A DNA stretch of 64,000 bases from Bradyrhizobium guangxiense (GCF_004114915.1 NZ_CP022219.1:5610501-5674500), one strand, 5' to 3'. Numbered from the stretch's first letter, positions 1-8,684 are shown. The notes: generated by a model from the sequence alone, not told the origin. Made by a program: numbers and translations.

Positions 1-314
1 TGGCCCGCGCGCGGATCGACCACGACGAACGGCCGCCGGTTCATGTCGATCTCGACGTTATCGGGGGGAACGATGCGCACCAATGCGTAGTTGACCGGCT
101 CGGCGAGCTGACGCCCGTCTATGATCAGTTCGGCAGCATATTGCAGAACATGTGGTGCGGTTTGCGCGACGTGCTCGTTGTACTGATCGCCGCGCCGGCG
201 CATGATATCCAGGAACAGGACACTGCGCTGTCCCGCATCGACCAGATATTCGACCGCCGAGGCGACTAGCCCCGACATTGGTCCGCCCGGAATTTGCATC
301 TTGTCCATCGACAT
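1..314 (-). CDS. DUF3141 domain protein, N-terminal part only
   Basis: Reading leftwards from an ATG at 314, the frame stays open to the window edge, so about 104 N-terminal residues are visible and the rest lies outside. The visible part (start MSMDKMQIPGG, then SAVEYLVDAGQRSVLFLD and NRRPFVVVDPRAGHG) resembles the DUF3141 family, long alpha/beta-hydrolase-like proteins related to polyhydroxyalkanoate synthases. A GGAGAGG ribosome site lies 8 bases before the ATG. A perfect FixK-type box is centred 62 bp upstream, suggesting induction under low oxygen. The biochemical function of the family is not established. The family call comes from recognising the N-terminal sequence and was not searched. 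Confidence 0.75.
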   Translation of the reverse strand, partial: MSMDKMQIPGGPMSGLVASAVEYLVDAGQRSVLFLDIMRRRGDQYNEHVAQTAPHVLQYAAELIIDGRQLAEPVNYALVRIVPPDNVEIDMNRRPFVVVDPRAG

Positions 315-369
315 GATTTCGACCTCTCCGTCGCGTTCGCCAATTGACGGCGCCGGACGAGGACGAACG

Positions 370-383
370 TTGATCTAGGTCAA
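370..383. promoter_or_regulatory. FixK/FNR box upstream of the DUF3141 gene
   Basis: TTGATCTAGGTCAA fits the FixK/FNR consensus TTGA-N6-TCAA. Its centre is 62 bp before the start codon at 314, where a class II activator site (about -41.5) with a short leader would place it. The rest of 315-537 shows no gene. Confidence 0.8.
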
Positions 384-537
384 GATCATCTGCACGCTTG
401 GGAGGCGCTGATGCTGCAGCGGAAGGCGTGAAGCGAGATTCGATTGAGCGAACTTCCGACGGGCGACGTCTGTCACAAATCACAACTTGCAGCGCGCGGG
501 CCGTCTGACGGCCTGGTCCGCGCGCCGCGTTCGAGCC

Positions 538-1002
538 TCATCTCAACGCGATGGTGATCTGACTGATGTTGGCTGCGAGCTCGAGTCCCGCCTTCGGGCC
601 CTGCAGCACGATCGTCACACCTTTCTCGTTGCGGAGGTGGACGCCGTTGGCGCCGCCGACCAGCGCGAAGCCGCCACCGACGGAGCTGTAGGTGCCGGCG
701 AAGTCACTGACCTCGCGGATGCCCGAGGCCCAGCCGTCGAGACGGCCGACCGTCGCGCCGACCGTGATGCCGAAGCTCAGACCGCTGAGCGTGAAGGGAT
801 AAGTCTTGCCGCGGTAGGTGAGTACGCCGCTGCCGGCGCCGCCGCCGAGCAGGAGGCCGGCCTTGACGATCTTGACCCGGACGTGACCGGCTGCTTGCGC
901 GAAGGATGGCGTCGCCGGCGCGGTCAGTCCGAGAGCAAGCAGAAGCAGCGCAATCAAGCGAAATGCGCGCCGGCGCGCGCGCCGCTCAGGGTTTCGCTGC
1001 AT
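538..1002 (-). CDS. small secreted glycine-rich protein, paralogue of the 10080-10514 gene
   Basis: 154 residues. The basic N-terminus and hydrophobic run ending near PSFAQA form a signal peptide. The mature part has the pattern VLTYRGKTYPFTLSGLSFG followed by glycine-rich beta-like sequence. The same pattern (LLYRGKKYPFTVSGMSVG) occurs in the protein at 10080-10514, so the two are paralogues, and each is the last gene of a unit headed by a FixK box. The start at 1002 overlaps the end of the DUF2950 gene by 17 bases, so it is probably co-translated with it. I do not recognise a named family; a periplasmic or outer-membrane role is inferred only from the signal peptide. Confidence 0.75.
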   Translation of the reverse strand: MQRNPERRARRRAFRLIALLLLALGLTAPATPSFAQAAGHVRVKIVKAGLLLGGGAGSGVLTYRGKTYPFTLSGLSFGITVGATVGRLDGWASGIREVSDFAGTYSSVGGGFALVGGANGVHLRNEKGVTIVLQGPKAGLELAANISQITIALR

Positions 1003-1903
1003 CGACCTTCTTCCAGGTCTCATCGGGATCGAACAGCGTGGTCCGCTCGGCGACGAATGCCGTGCGCTTGCCGAGATCCTTCTGGTAGACGGTGCCGACA
1101 TGGTTGACCAGAAAGGTCATCACACCCGAATTGCCGTATTCCGCGGGCCAGGCAATCAGAGCGAAGCCGCCGATCATCTTGCCCTTGACCACGTAGTTGA
1201 GCGCGCCGCCGGGCGCATCCCGGCCCTGCCCTTTGAGAATCCGGAAGTAATAGCCGTGATAGGGCGCCGGTCCGACATCGCCGCCGCGATAGCCCTCCTT
1301 CGAGGCCTCGGCCGCCAGCGCGCCAAGCGGGCTGGGATCGCTGTCGTCGCGCCAGAACAGCCCGTCCTTCTTGCCGGGCGAGGAGACGATGCGCTGGGCA
1401 TAGACGCCGACGCCCTCGCCGCGGTCCTTGTCGGCATATTCGTTCTGGGCGTCGACGAAGGCAAGCGCCGTCTGGATCGCGTCGAGCTCGTTGCGGCCGA
1501 TACGGCGGCGGAGCACCTCGATCCGTCCCTCATCGGTATCGAACTCCCAGCCGGCCTTGGTGTTGACCAGCGGAATCGGGAACGGGAAGTCGTCCGGCCC
1601 GAGCATCAGGGTTGCGGTCTTGTTGCGCTCCGCCTTGATGCTGTGCCTGGCGTCATACATCGAGGTAAAGCGCTGCCGGATGTCGTTGTCGGCGACCTCG
1701 TCGCCGGACGAGACGATGTCGTCGGCGTTCTTGCCCAGCACTTTCAGGATGTCGCCCGGCCCGCTCTTGACCGCGGCCGCGAGCGCCGCCGCCGCGTCCT
1801 CCGGCGTCTTGAAGGATTGCTGTGCCTGCGACGCGGTGCCAAGCAGCGCCAGCACTGCGATGCCCGGCAACACCGCGCGACGGAGCGATTTCAGAGCGAT
1901 CAT
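986..1903 (-). CDS. DUF2950 family secreted protein
   Basis: 305 residues with a signal peptide (hydrophobic stretch ending TASQAQ). The body (FKTPEDAAAALAAAVKSG, later GYYFRILKGQG and GFALIAWPAEYGNSGVMTF) matches what I know of the DUF2950 family of exported proteins of unknown function. Its ATG overlaps the stop of the DUF3300 gene in an ATGA, indicating translational coupling. DUF2950 and DUF3300 genes are often neighbours in proteobacteria, which supports both calls. Transcription probably comes from the FixK box at 3630. Confidence 0.85.
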   Translation of the reverse strand: MIALKSLRRAVLPGIAVLALLGTASQAQQSFKTPEDAAAALAAAVKSGPGDILKVLGKNADDIVSSGDEVADNDIRQRFTSMYDARHSIKAERNKTATLMLGPDDFPFPIPLVNTKAGWEFDTDEGRIEVLRRRIGRNELDAIQTALAFVDAQNEYADKDRGEGVGVYAQRIVSSPGKKDGLFWRDDSDPSPLGALAAEASKEGYRGGDVGPAPYHGYYFRILKGQGRDAPGGALNYVVKGKMIGGFALIAWPAEYGNSGVMTFLVNHVGTVYQKDLGKRTAFVAERTTLFDPDETWKKVDAAKP

Positions 1904-3573
1904 GGCGTCCCCTCCGCGGGAATCTTCGCGCCGCCGGCGAGCCAGTCGCGGTAGGTGCGGAATGTCAGGCCGAGCTTTTCATAGGAGACGCGCAGATAGC
2001 CGTCGCGGCCGCGGGTCACGGCATCAGGCATCACCTGCTCGACCTCCTGCGCCATCACGCCGACATAGGCTTTATCGCTGCCGAGATAGCTGAAGCGATA
2101 ATAGCCGAGGCCGTTCGAGAGATGACCGAGCAAGACGATGTCATGCTTCAGCGCGACATCGGAGCGCCGCCCGCCGCCGCCACCGCCGCGGAAGCCACCT
2201 CCGCCGCCGCCTCCACGCATCGCCATTCCACCACCACCGCCGCGGCCGGCAAAGCTTGCTCCGCCGCCGCCACCGCGCGGCATGCTCGCCATGCTGGCGC
2301 GGCCGCGCGCGGACGCTGCGGCAGCCGAGCGGCCGGAGGAGACGTTCATGGCACCGCCGCGATTGCCGCCGCCACGATTGGCCGCACCGCCGCCGGCCCG
2401 GTTCGCAGCCTTGGCGCGATCGCCGCCACCTTTGTTAGCGGCCTTGGCGCGGTCCCCTCCGCCCTTGGCACGATCCGCGGCTCCAGCGCGATCACCACCG
2501 CCGGGCCGATCGCCGCGGTTACCGGCGCGATCGCCTGCACGATCTCCTGCACGATCACCGGAACCGCCACGATCACCAGCACGATCACCGGCGCGATCTC
2601 CTGCGCGATCTCCGGCACCCTGGTTCGGGCGCAGCACCTGATTGCCGTCGCGGCCGCGGAAATCCATCCGGTCCGACACGCCGGCCTTCAGATTGTTGTT
2701 GCCGAAGCGCTGCTGAACATTGCTGTTGTTGTAGCGCACGCCACCGCGATGCGCCGGATTGTGCTGCCAGCCATTGCCGATGTTGGTGGTGCGATGGTTG
2801 ACGTAGACGTTGCGATTACCCCAGTTGCAGCCGCCGCCCCAGTAATTGCCCCAGCGTCCGATCGCCCAGGCCGTGCCGAAGGCAATGCCGGCGGCAACCA
2901 TGCCCGCGCCGATATAGGACGGATAGCCCCAGTAATACGGCGGATATTCCGCATAGGGCCAGCTGCCGTAGACCGTTGCCGGATCGTAATACGGGACGTA
3001 GATGGCCGCGGGATCGGCCTGCTGGATCACCACCACCTGCTTGCCTTCCTGAGACTGGACGCTGACCTTCTGCTGCTTGGTGGTGACAAGCTTCTTGTTG
3101 TCATAGGCCTTGGTGCGCAGCCGCTGGATCGCATCCATCACGTCGGGCTGCTGGGCGAGAAAGGCATCGCCCAGCTTCTTGGACCAGTCGAGCTGGTCGC
3201 TCATCATGCTCAGGACATCGGCGGTGCTGGCCAGCGCCTTGACGCTGTCGTCCCAGCTCTGCTTCTCCACCTCCGTCTTCAGCGCATCGCCCTTGAGCTG
3301 TTTGCGCTCCTTCAGCCAGCGGTCGGCCTGCACCACCTCCAGCGGATAGGTCGAGGCCGCGAGCACATTGGCCAGGAGCTCGTCGGGATAGAGCGCGATC
3401 GGTGCGACGAGGGCCTCGAGTTGCTCGGGCTTCAAGAGCTCGACAGCCGGTGCAGGCGGACTGGCGGGCTGCGCCGCCGGTGCTGCAGGGGGCGTCGTGG
3501 TCTGCGCCATTGCGGCGACCGAACTCACCATCAAGAGCGCCAGCACCATCAGGGTCTTGCCGCAACGAAACAT
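1900..3573 (-). CDS. DUF3300 protein fused to a C-terminal Peptidase S74-like domain
   Basis: 557 residues. Order: signal peptide (to about residue 23, ending AMAQ); a proline/alanine linker; the DUF3300 region (about 45-250) with LVAPIALYPDELLANVLAAST and the aromatic PPYYWGYPSYIG segment; a long Gly/Arg/Asp-rich region with GDRA repeats (about 310-440); and residues 471-557, which resemble the S74 intramolecular chaperone/autoprotease, with Ser471 and Lys476 in SDVALK, then GVMAQEVEQVMPDAV. In phage tail proteins this Ser/Lys pair carries out self-cleavage. A GGAGG site precedes the ATG. It is first in the unit with DUF2950 and the small secreted protein, and a FixK box is centred 63 bp upstream. 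The function is unknown; an exported, possibly self-processing envelope protein is inferred. Confidence 0.85.
   Translation of the reverse strand: MFRCGKTLMVLALLMVSSVAAMAQTTTPPAAPAAQPASPPAPAVELLKPEQLEALVAPIALYPDELLANVLAASTYPLEVVQADRWLKERKQLKGDALKTEVEKQSWDDSVKALASTADVLSMMSDQLDWSKKLGDAFLAQQPDVMDAIQRLRTKAYDNKKLVTTKQQKVSVQSQEGKQVVVIQQADPAAIYVPYYDPATVYGSWPYAEYPPYYWGYPSYIGAGMVAAGIAFGTAWAIGRWGNYWGGGCNWGNRNVYVNHRTTNIGNGWQHNPAHRGGVRYNNSNVQQRFGNNNLKAGVSDRMDFRGRDGNQVLRPNQGAGDRAGDRAGDRAGDRGGSGDRAGDRAGDRAGNRGDRPGGGDRAGAADRAKGGGDRAKAANKGGGDRAKAANRAGGGAANRGGGNRGGAMNVSSGRSAAAASARGRASMASMPRGGGGGASFAGRGGGGGMAMRGGGGGGGFRGGGGGGRRSDVALKHDIVLLGHLSNGLGYYRFSYLGSDKAYVGVMAQEVEQVMPDAVTRGRDGYLRVSYEKLGLTFRTYRDWLAGGAKIPAEGTP
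2496..2625 (-). repeat. tandem GDRA-coding repeats inside the DUF3300 gene
   Basis: A run of near-identical 12-base units (pattern gatcgcctgcac and variants on the plus strand) encodes GDRAGDRAGDRAG and degenerate copies. It is in frame and low in complexity. The copy number could vary between strains by slippage. Confidence 0.7.
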
Positions 3574-3629
3574 CGCATCCTCCCTCGGACTTCCAGTGCG
3601 GGAGGATCGGGCGGGGGCGCAGGGATTCG

Positions 3630-3643
3630 TTGATCGAGATCAA
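3630..3643. promoter_or_regulatory. FixK/FNR box upstream of the DUF3300 operon
   Basis: TTGATCGAGATCAA, a perfect TTGAT-N4-ATCAA palindrome, is centred 63 bp before the ATG at 3573. It lies in the 3574-3767 gap after the sensor kinase gene, so it should give the DUF3300 operon its own promoter. Confidence 0.85.
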
Positions 3644-3767
3644 CGAAACGAAGCCGTCGAGGCTGCTGCAGCGCGCAAAGACGCGGGCGGCATCCGCCCG
3701 AGACCCTGGACCAAGACGACGTCCAGTCGCACCGCGGAGGCATCGTCAAGATCGAGGTCCCGCCCGC

Positions 3768-5660
3768 TCAGCGAGCGATCGGAAGCCGGATCGTGAACAG
3801 CGCGCCGCCAGCAGGCTGGTTCGCAGCAGAGATCGTGCCGTGATGGGCCTCGATGATGGTCTTGGCGATCGCCAGTCCCATACCCATGCCTTGCGGCTTC
3901 GTCGTAAAGAACGGATCGAAGACGTTTGCGAGGTCGGCGGCGGCCATTCCAGGCCCGGTATCGGTGATCCTGATTTCGGCCTGATTGCCGGCTCGGAGGG
4001 GCGCGACGCTGACCTCCCGCTTTCCGGCGCCCGCATCGGAAATCGCATCCATCGCATTGATGATCAGGTTGAGAATGACCTGCTGGAGCTGGACCGGATC
4101 TCCCTTCACACGCAGATCCGCCAGGGCGGGCAGATAACTCAGCATGATCCGGCGCCCGTCGGCGACGGCCTTCACGAGGCCGATCGCTTCGCGAACCGTG
4201 TGGTTGAGCTCGATGTCCTCGAGTTCGAACGGGGTCTTTTTCAGGACGCTGCGCAGCCTGCGGATCACCTCGCTCGCCCGCTGATCATCGCGCCTGATAT
4301 CGGCGAGAATCTGACGGACCTCGTTGATGTCAGGCGAATCGGCCTTGAGCATGAGCTCGGCCGTCTCGGCATTGGTGAGGATGGAGCCGAGTGGCTGGTT
4401 CAGCTCGTGAGCGATCGACGTCGTGAGCTCGCCGACGGCCGAATAGCGATTGACGTGAGCCAGCTCCGCCAGCCGCTGGCGCGATTCCACTTCGGCGGAG
4501 CGGCGGCGGCGGCGCTCATGCAATAGCCCGCTGATGAGCCCGGCCTGCACCAGGAACACGGCCCAGATCATCAGCATCTGCCAGCGATAGCGCTGCCAAA
4601 TGCTCGGCTCGCGAAACAGGATTTCGCTGTCCGGAGGCAGACGACTCTCGCTGATGCCCCAGCGCTGCAATTCCCGCCAGTCGTATCTCGGCGCGGAGAA
4701 GCCGATCGGCGCATAGCTGATGCTCGCAGGTTTCGCGCCGCCGAGAATGGCGATCGCCGCGCTGACGGTCCTCGAACTCGTGTCCGTAATCAGATGCATC
4801 GGCCCGCCGACAGTGCTCTCGCCGAAAAACGGCTCCTGGTATGAAAAGATCGGCGCGCTCGCAACGGCATGCAGGCTGCGCAAGGCAAGATCGCTCTCGT
4901 GGACGACGCCCGCAGCATCGACGGACATCAGCCCCCAGAACAGCACCGTGTGCGGCGGCAGCTTCGATGCGCGCTTCAGGATCTCCTCGAACGACAGATC
5001 CGAGTACCAGACGAGCTCTATCCGCTCGGTGACAGGTTTCAGCTCCCGCTTGAGCTCCTCGATCCAGAACTTCTCCAGCGGCGAGGCGCCGATCACGACC
5101 GCAACCGACTTCGTCTCGGGCAAAACCTGAAGGATATTGTTGAAGACCGCCACGAAATCGTTCCGGACCGACACGACGACATCCTTGTCGCTGAGATCGG
5201 CGCGATCGATCAGCCGTTGCTCGACCGCGGTGAAAATCAGCGGCGTATCCGGGAACAGCCGGGCGCGGTATCTCTGCGCAAACCGGGTGGCGGGCGCGCC
5301 GATGCTCAAGACGATGTCGGGCTTTGCCCCCTGGTAGAGCGAGTGCAGATAATCGACGAACGGCGCCTCGGGTCCGGGATTGTTGAAGCGCGCGGTGAGC
5401 AGCGCGTGCTCCTGGATATCGAGTGGCCAGGGCGATTGCCGCTCGAGCTCTACCTTGATGTCGCGCGCATACTCGCTCCACGGTCGAAACTCGCGGCCGA
5501 AGGAATGCAGAACCAGCACGCGCTTGAGTTCGCCACGCCGGCTCCGCTCGACGGCGCCAGCTGGCCCAGCCGAGAGGCACTCGGCAAGGAGCAGGGCGAG
5601 ACAGAGCAACGCGGCCACGACCCGCGGCCTCACCCCGTCGATGGACGCGCCCCCGCTCAT
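3768..5660 (-). CDS. membrane sensor histidine kinase with ABC-binding-protein-like sensor
   Basis: 630 residues. A signal/anchor segment (about 12-36) leads into a periplasmic domain (about 45-330) that looks like the ABC substrate-binding-like sensor family (VLVLHSFG, SIGAPATRFAQRY, FSYQEPFF). A transmembrane helix near 365-385 (MLMIWAVFLVQAGLISGLL) follows, then a HisKA domain with the phospho-acceptor His418 in SIAHELNQPLG, and a HATPase domain with NLIINAMDAI, DTGPGM and GMGMGLAIAKTI. The HELNQPL type usually pairs with FixJ/LuxR-type response regulators. No response regulator is adjacent; the one at 19706-20329 is a candidate partner by inference. It starts 83 bases after the 5743-6027 gene and could be transcribed with it. 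The ligand is unknown. Confidence 0.88.
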   Translation of the reverse strand: MSGGASIDGVRPRVVAALLCLALLLAECLSAGPAGAVERSRRGELKRVLVLHSFGREFRPWSEYARDIKVELERQSPWPLDIQEHALLTARFNNPGPEAPFVDYLHSLYQGAKPDIVLSIGAPATRFAQRYRARLFPDTPLIFTAVEQRLIDRADLSDKDVVVSVRNDFVAVFNNILQVLPETKSVAVVIGASPLEKFWIEELKRELKPVTERIELVWYSDLSFEEILKRASKLPPHTVLFWGLMSVDAAGVVHESDLALRSLHAVASAPIFSYQEPFFGESTVGGPMHLITDTSSRTVSAAIAILGGAKPASISYAPIGFSAPRYDWRELQRWGISESRLPPDSEILFREPSIWQRYRWQMLMIWAVFLVQAGLISGLLHERRRRRSAEVESRQRLAELAHVNRYSAVGELTTSIAHELNQPLGSILTNAETAELMLKADSPDINEVRQILADIRRDDQRASEVIRRLRSVLKKTPFELEDIELNHTVREAIGLVKAVADGRRIMLSYLPALADLRVKGDPVQLQQVILNLIINAMDAISDAGAGKREVSVAPLRAGNQAEIRITDTGPGMAAADLANVFDPFFTTKPQGMGMGLAIAKTIIEAHHGTISAANQPAGGALFTIRLPIAR

Positions 5661-5742
5661 GCTGCACCCTCGCAGCTTCCGGCAGCTGCCTTCCGGGCAA
5701 TCCTAGCGGGGATTGCGGCGCGCGGACAGCCCGAGGCGGATC

Positions 5743-6027
5743 TCAGCAGCGGGTGACGACCCGTCCATAGACGTCCACGACTTGCGCACAGGAGGGCGCA
5801 TAATAGGCGCCGGCGGCTCCCGCCGCGGCCCCGACCGCGACCGCCCGGCGCGTCGTCCGACGCGCGACGCCGGCATAGCTCATAGGTGTGAGCGGCCGCC
5901 CCACCCGCGCCTGCGCCTGCGCAAGGAAGCTGCTTTCGCCGATGCCGGATGCGCCATTCCAGGACAGTCCGACGGCGAAGGCGACCATCGCGGCCGCGCC
6001 AATCATGGTTTTTCGCAGCGTGATCAT
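5743..6027 (-). CDS. small exported hypothetical protein
   Basis: 94 residues with a hydrophobic N-terminus (MITLRKTMIGAAAMVAFAVG), a central basic TTRRAVAVGAAAGAAGA segment, and two cysteines near the C-terminus (PSCAQVVD and the last residue). Its ATG overlaps the stop of the DUF2092 gene (ATGA), so it is coupled to it. I do not recognise the family. Export or membrane attachment is inferred from the N-terminus. Confidence 0.7.
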   Translation of the reverse strand: MITLRKTMIGAAAMVAFAVGLSWNGASGIGESSFLAQAQARVGRPLTPMSYAGVARRTTRRAVAVGAAAGAAGAYYAPSCAQVVDVYGRVVTRC

Positions 6028-6809
6028 TTCTTGGCTCCTGTCGGTGTGCCTGGGGGAAGTTCGTCGAAATCGGCCATCGCGACCGAGTTGATGTCGATCT
6101 TGATCGCGCCGGCTGGCGCCTTGAACACGAACGTATCCTCGGCAAAGGCGTCGGTCTTCCAATCCCTGGTCCGCAGCGTGTATTGCGGTGCGCCCGTGAC
6201 CGTCTTGCTGGTGATCACATATTTGCGCGGCACCGGCTTTGCGCCCGTCTCGATCCAGATCTGCCAGTCGGTCTCGGGCGTGCGAAACGCCAGATGCTCG
6301 CATTCGACGCCGTCGATCACGCCCTGGCCGACATGCTTGCCCTCGGTGGCCGTGGCCGTCAGCTCCTCGAAGGCATTGGCGAGCAGCAGATCGGTACCGG
6401 GCATGCCGAGTCCGGAATGGGACTGCATCTCGGCGATCATCTGGTCCACCGTGCCTGCCATCTCGGCCTGCATGTAGGATTTGGCGTCGTTGCCGTAGAG
6501 CGAGAGGGTCTTGCCGTCATAGACCAGCTCGACATCGGCATAGCCGCCGGTGCGCCTGACGCGCAGCTTGTCGGGCCTGCCCAGCTTGACTTGCCCGGAG
6601 CTCGCGAACTGGATCTTCTGAAGTTCGGGGGTGATGATCTCGATGTCGCTGTCGAACGTGGCGGACAGCGTCTTCTGGCTGGTCAGATAGTCCGTCATCA
6701 ATTTCAGGATCTTGGCCGGATCATCCGCACGGGCGGGTGAGGCGGCAGCCAGCAACGTCGCTGCACCGATTGCGAGCAATGTCGCACGAAGGGTCGTTGT
6801 TGATCTCAT
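6024..6809 (-). CDS. DUF2092 family periplasmic protein
   Basis: 261 residues. A signal peptide ends near SPARA; the body (KILKLMTDYLTSQKTLSA, LRVRRTGGYADVELVYDGKTL, GVECEHLAFRTPETDWQIWI) fits DUF2092, a family whose fold resembles periplasmic lipoprotein carriers of the LolA/LppX type. The start at 6809 has a GGAGG site and lies 58 bp from the centre of a FixK box. A longer in-frame reading from 6953 was not used because it would run through that box and lacks a good ribosome site. It is first in a unit with the 94-residue protein and perhaps the sensor kinase. Confidence 0.85.
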   Translation of the reverse strand: MRSTTTLRATLLAIGAATLLAAASPARADDPAKILKLMTDYLTSQKTLSATFDSDIEIITPELQKIQFASSGQVKLGRPDKLRVRRTGGYADVELVYDGKTLSLYGNDAKSYMQAEMAGTVDQMIAEMQSHSGLGMPGTDLLLANAFEELTATATEGKHVGQGVIDGVECEHLAFRTPETDWQIWIETGAKPVPRKYVITSKTVTGAPQYTLRTRDWKTDAFAEDTFVFKAPAGAIKIDINSVAMADFDELPPGTPTGAKK

Positions 6810-6860
6810 CGCGTATCCTCCTCGGATGAGGACATTGAGATGCGCCGGCCACCCACTTGC

Positions 6861-6874
6861 TTGACATGAGTCAA
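6861..6874. promoter_or_regulatory. FixK/FNR box upstream of the DUF2092 gene
   Basis: TTGACATGAGTCAA matches TTGA-N6-TCAA. Its centre is 58 bp before the start codon at 6809. The 6810-6949 gap holds no gene. Confidence 0.8.
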
Positions 6875-6949
6875 GGCTCGGGAATCTTCTCGCTAAGATT
6901 CCAGCGTGATGTCCCGCGACCCCGATCTGCTCCGTCCTCTTCTCGCCGT

Positions 6950-8185
6950 TCAATGCCCGCCGCTGAGCACGAGGGTCTGGATCGGCAGCAACAGCGCCTG
7001 GATCCGCAGCAGCAGCGCGTGCACGAGGCCGACGCCATCCACGACGTGCAGCGCGATCTTCCGGCTGGTCGGGGTGTCCTTGGCCGAGATTTCCTCGTGG
7101 TTGCTGGTGTAGGCATTGACGACGCAGCTCGAGCCCGGCGTGACGCCGTCGAGGCCGCCCTTGTAGAGCGGCTCCAGGAACACCAGGATCGTGCCGGGAC
7201 GGACCGCATTCTGCGCTTCCAGCAATTGCTCGCCGGACCGGAATTGCCCGGCCGCGATGTAGTCCTGCACGGTCGTGATCACCATCGGGATGATGACCCA
7301 GGGCTTCGATATGCAGGCTGCCTCGGCGACCATGCCGGTCTTCATCACCTGCGCCTCGATCTGACCGAAGCCGGCCTGTAGGACCTTTCGGCCGGCCTCT
7401 TCCGGAATGAGGACGCCCGCCGGGCGCATCAGCTGGTTGACGACGTCGCCGGGGCGAACCAGGAACTGCTCGACCCGCCCGTCAACACCGGCACGGACGA
7501 AGGTCTTGTCGAGATCGACCCGGGCCTGGTCGAGCGCGGCCTCGGCGCTGGCCTTTTGAGCCGGCAGCAGGACGGAGACCTGCAGAGATGCGGATTGCTT
7601 CGCGGCCGTCGCGGCATCGACGCCCGCCTGGCGCTGATCGACCAGCACCTGGAGCTTTTCGATATCCCGCTGCGGAACGATGCCCGGATTGCGGCGCTGG
7701 AGCTCGGTCTTGACTTCGAGCTCGTCCCTGGCCTGCTGGTAGTTGGCTTTCGCCTCTCCGATCTGCGCCTCGGCCTTGACCACGTCGGCCTGCGCCGTCT
7801 GCATCGTGGCGTCGACCTCCGCTACCTTCCGCTTGGCAGTCTCGAACGCGGCCTGCTGCTTCGAGCTGTCGAGCGTGAACAGGACATCGCCCTTCTTCAC
7901 GGCCGCGCTGAACCCGACCTTGACCTCGGCGACGCGGCCCGAGCCTTCGGGGAGGATCGGCACGGTGCGGAAGTACAGCGTCGCGGACGGCGTTGCCGGA
8001 TGGAAATAGAAGATCATCGTGATCAACGAGATCGTCAGCATCAGGCAGCTGGTGATGCCCCAACGCAGCTCGTGCCAGACCGAGAAGAGGGTGATCTCCT
8101 TGCCGAGGCGCTTTCCTTGCGCGTAGCGCCGGTAGAGATAGTCCGGCAGGATCGTCACCAGCGAGCAGATCAGCAGCTCAAGCAT
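6950..8185 (-). CDS. HlyD-type membrane fusion protein
   Basis: 411 residues. The first 65 contain two hydrophobic segments (LLICSLVTILPDYLY and ITSCLMLTISLITMIFYF). Then come the lipoyl/beta-barrel half (VAEVKVGFSAAVKKGDVLFTLD), a long alpha-hairpin (about 115-260) and the second half (FVRAGVDGRVEQFLVRPGDVV). This is the adaptor architecture of efflux systems, but no ABC, RND or MFS pump or outer-membrane channel is adjacent. It overlaps the upstream small membrane protein gene by 8 bases. Pairs of a small membrane protein and an HlyD protein are known from the E. coli yiaW-yiaV type, and I infer a similar pair here. It is probably induced from the FixK box at 8685. Confidence 0.85.
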   Translation of the reverse strand: MLELLICSLVTILPDYLYRRYAQGKRLGKEITLFSVWHELRWGITSCLMLTISLITMIFYFHPATPSATLYFRTVPILPEGSGRVAEVKVGFSAAVKKGDVLFTLDSSKQQAAFETAKRKVAEVDATMQTAQADVVKAEAQIGEAKANYQQARDELEVKTELQRRNPGIVPQRDIEKLQVLVDQRQAGVDAATAAKQSASLQVSVLLPAQKASAEAALDQARVDLDKTFVRAGVDGRVEQFLVRPGDVVNQLMRPAGVLIPEEAGRKVLQAGFGQIEAQVMKTGMVAEAACISKPWVIIPMVITTVQDYIAAGQFRSGEQLLEAQNAVRPGTILVFLEPLYKGGLDGVTPGSSCVVNAYTSNHEEISAKDTPTSRKIALHVVDGVGLVHALLLRIQALLLPIQTLVLSGGH

Positions 8186-8624
8186 GGCTGGGCTCCTTCT
8201 CCTTGGCGGGCCCCGGCTTGTCCGCGGCAGGCGGCGCGACGGCGGCCTCGGCCTGGACTTCGCCCGCATCAGAAGCCGGCGTCGCGTCGGCGATCTTCTC
8301 GACGGACCCTGCAATGCTGCGCAGTGGCGTGCCGAAATCCGGAAGATCGACCATCGCGAGGAGCAGGCCGGCGATCCAGAAGATGTGCATGTGCGTGAAC
8401 AGGGAGATCAGGCCAAGCACCGCAACGAACTCGAACTGCAATTTTTGCGATTTGTGCGCCATCCGCTCCGGCAGGCTGTGCAGCTTCCAATAGAGCGTGC
8501 CGACCCAGAGCACGATCCCGATCAGGAACACGCCCATCACCACCATCAGCGTATCGGTCCCACTGCCCGGCGCCAGATAGAACGGCAGATGATGCGGTGC
8601 CATCGGATGAAGCTGATCGCTCAC
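8178..8624 (-). CDS. small inner-membrane protein, possibly DUF3302-like
   Basis: 148 residues from a GTG at 8624. Two clear membrane segments (DTLMVVMGVFLIGIVLWVGTL and FVAVLGLISLFTHMHIFWIAG) flank a cytosolic LHSLPERMAHKSQKLQFE loop; the C-terminal 50 residues are Ala/Glu/Pro-rich. The arrangement and the partner HlyD gene recall DUF3302 proteins; this is a weak family guess. A longer reading from further upstream would run through the FixK box at 8685-8698, so the GTG is preferred. Confidence 0.7.
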   Translation of the reverse strand: MSDQLHPMAPHHLPFYLAPGSGTDTLMVVMGVFLIGIVLWVGTLYWKLHSLPERMAHKSQKLQFEFVAVLGLISLFTHMHIFWIAGLLLAMVDLPDFGTPLRSIAGSVEKIADATPASDAGEVQAEAAVAPPAADKPGPAKEKEPSHA

Positions 8625-8684
8625 GCGTCTCTCCCGGTCAAAACGTGCAGGTGCGGTATTGTGTTCGGGTATGTTCGCGTTTGT

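Noticed and set aside
2138..2641. Proline-rich 167-residue plus-strand frame
   Set aside because: It is the antisense reading of Gly/Arg-rich repeats in the DUF3300 gene.
1822..3633. A 603-residue plus-strand frame
   Set aside because: It is antisense to the DUF3300 gene, with repetitive Ala/Thr/Ile sequence reflecting the repeats and no recognisable domain.
6810..6953. Longer start for the DUF2092 protein
   Set aside because: It would run through the FixK box and put the signal peptide in the middle of the protein.
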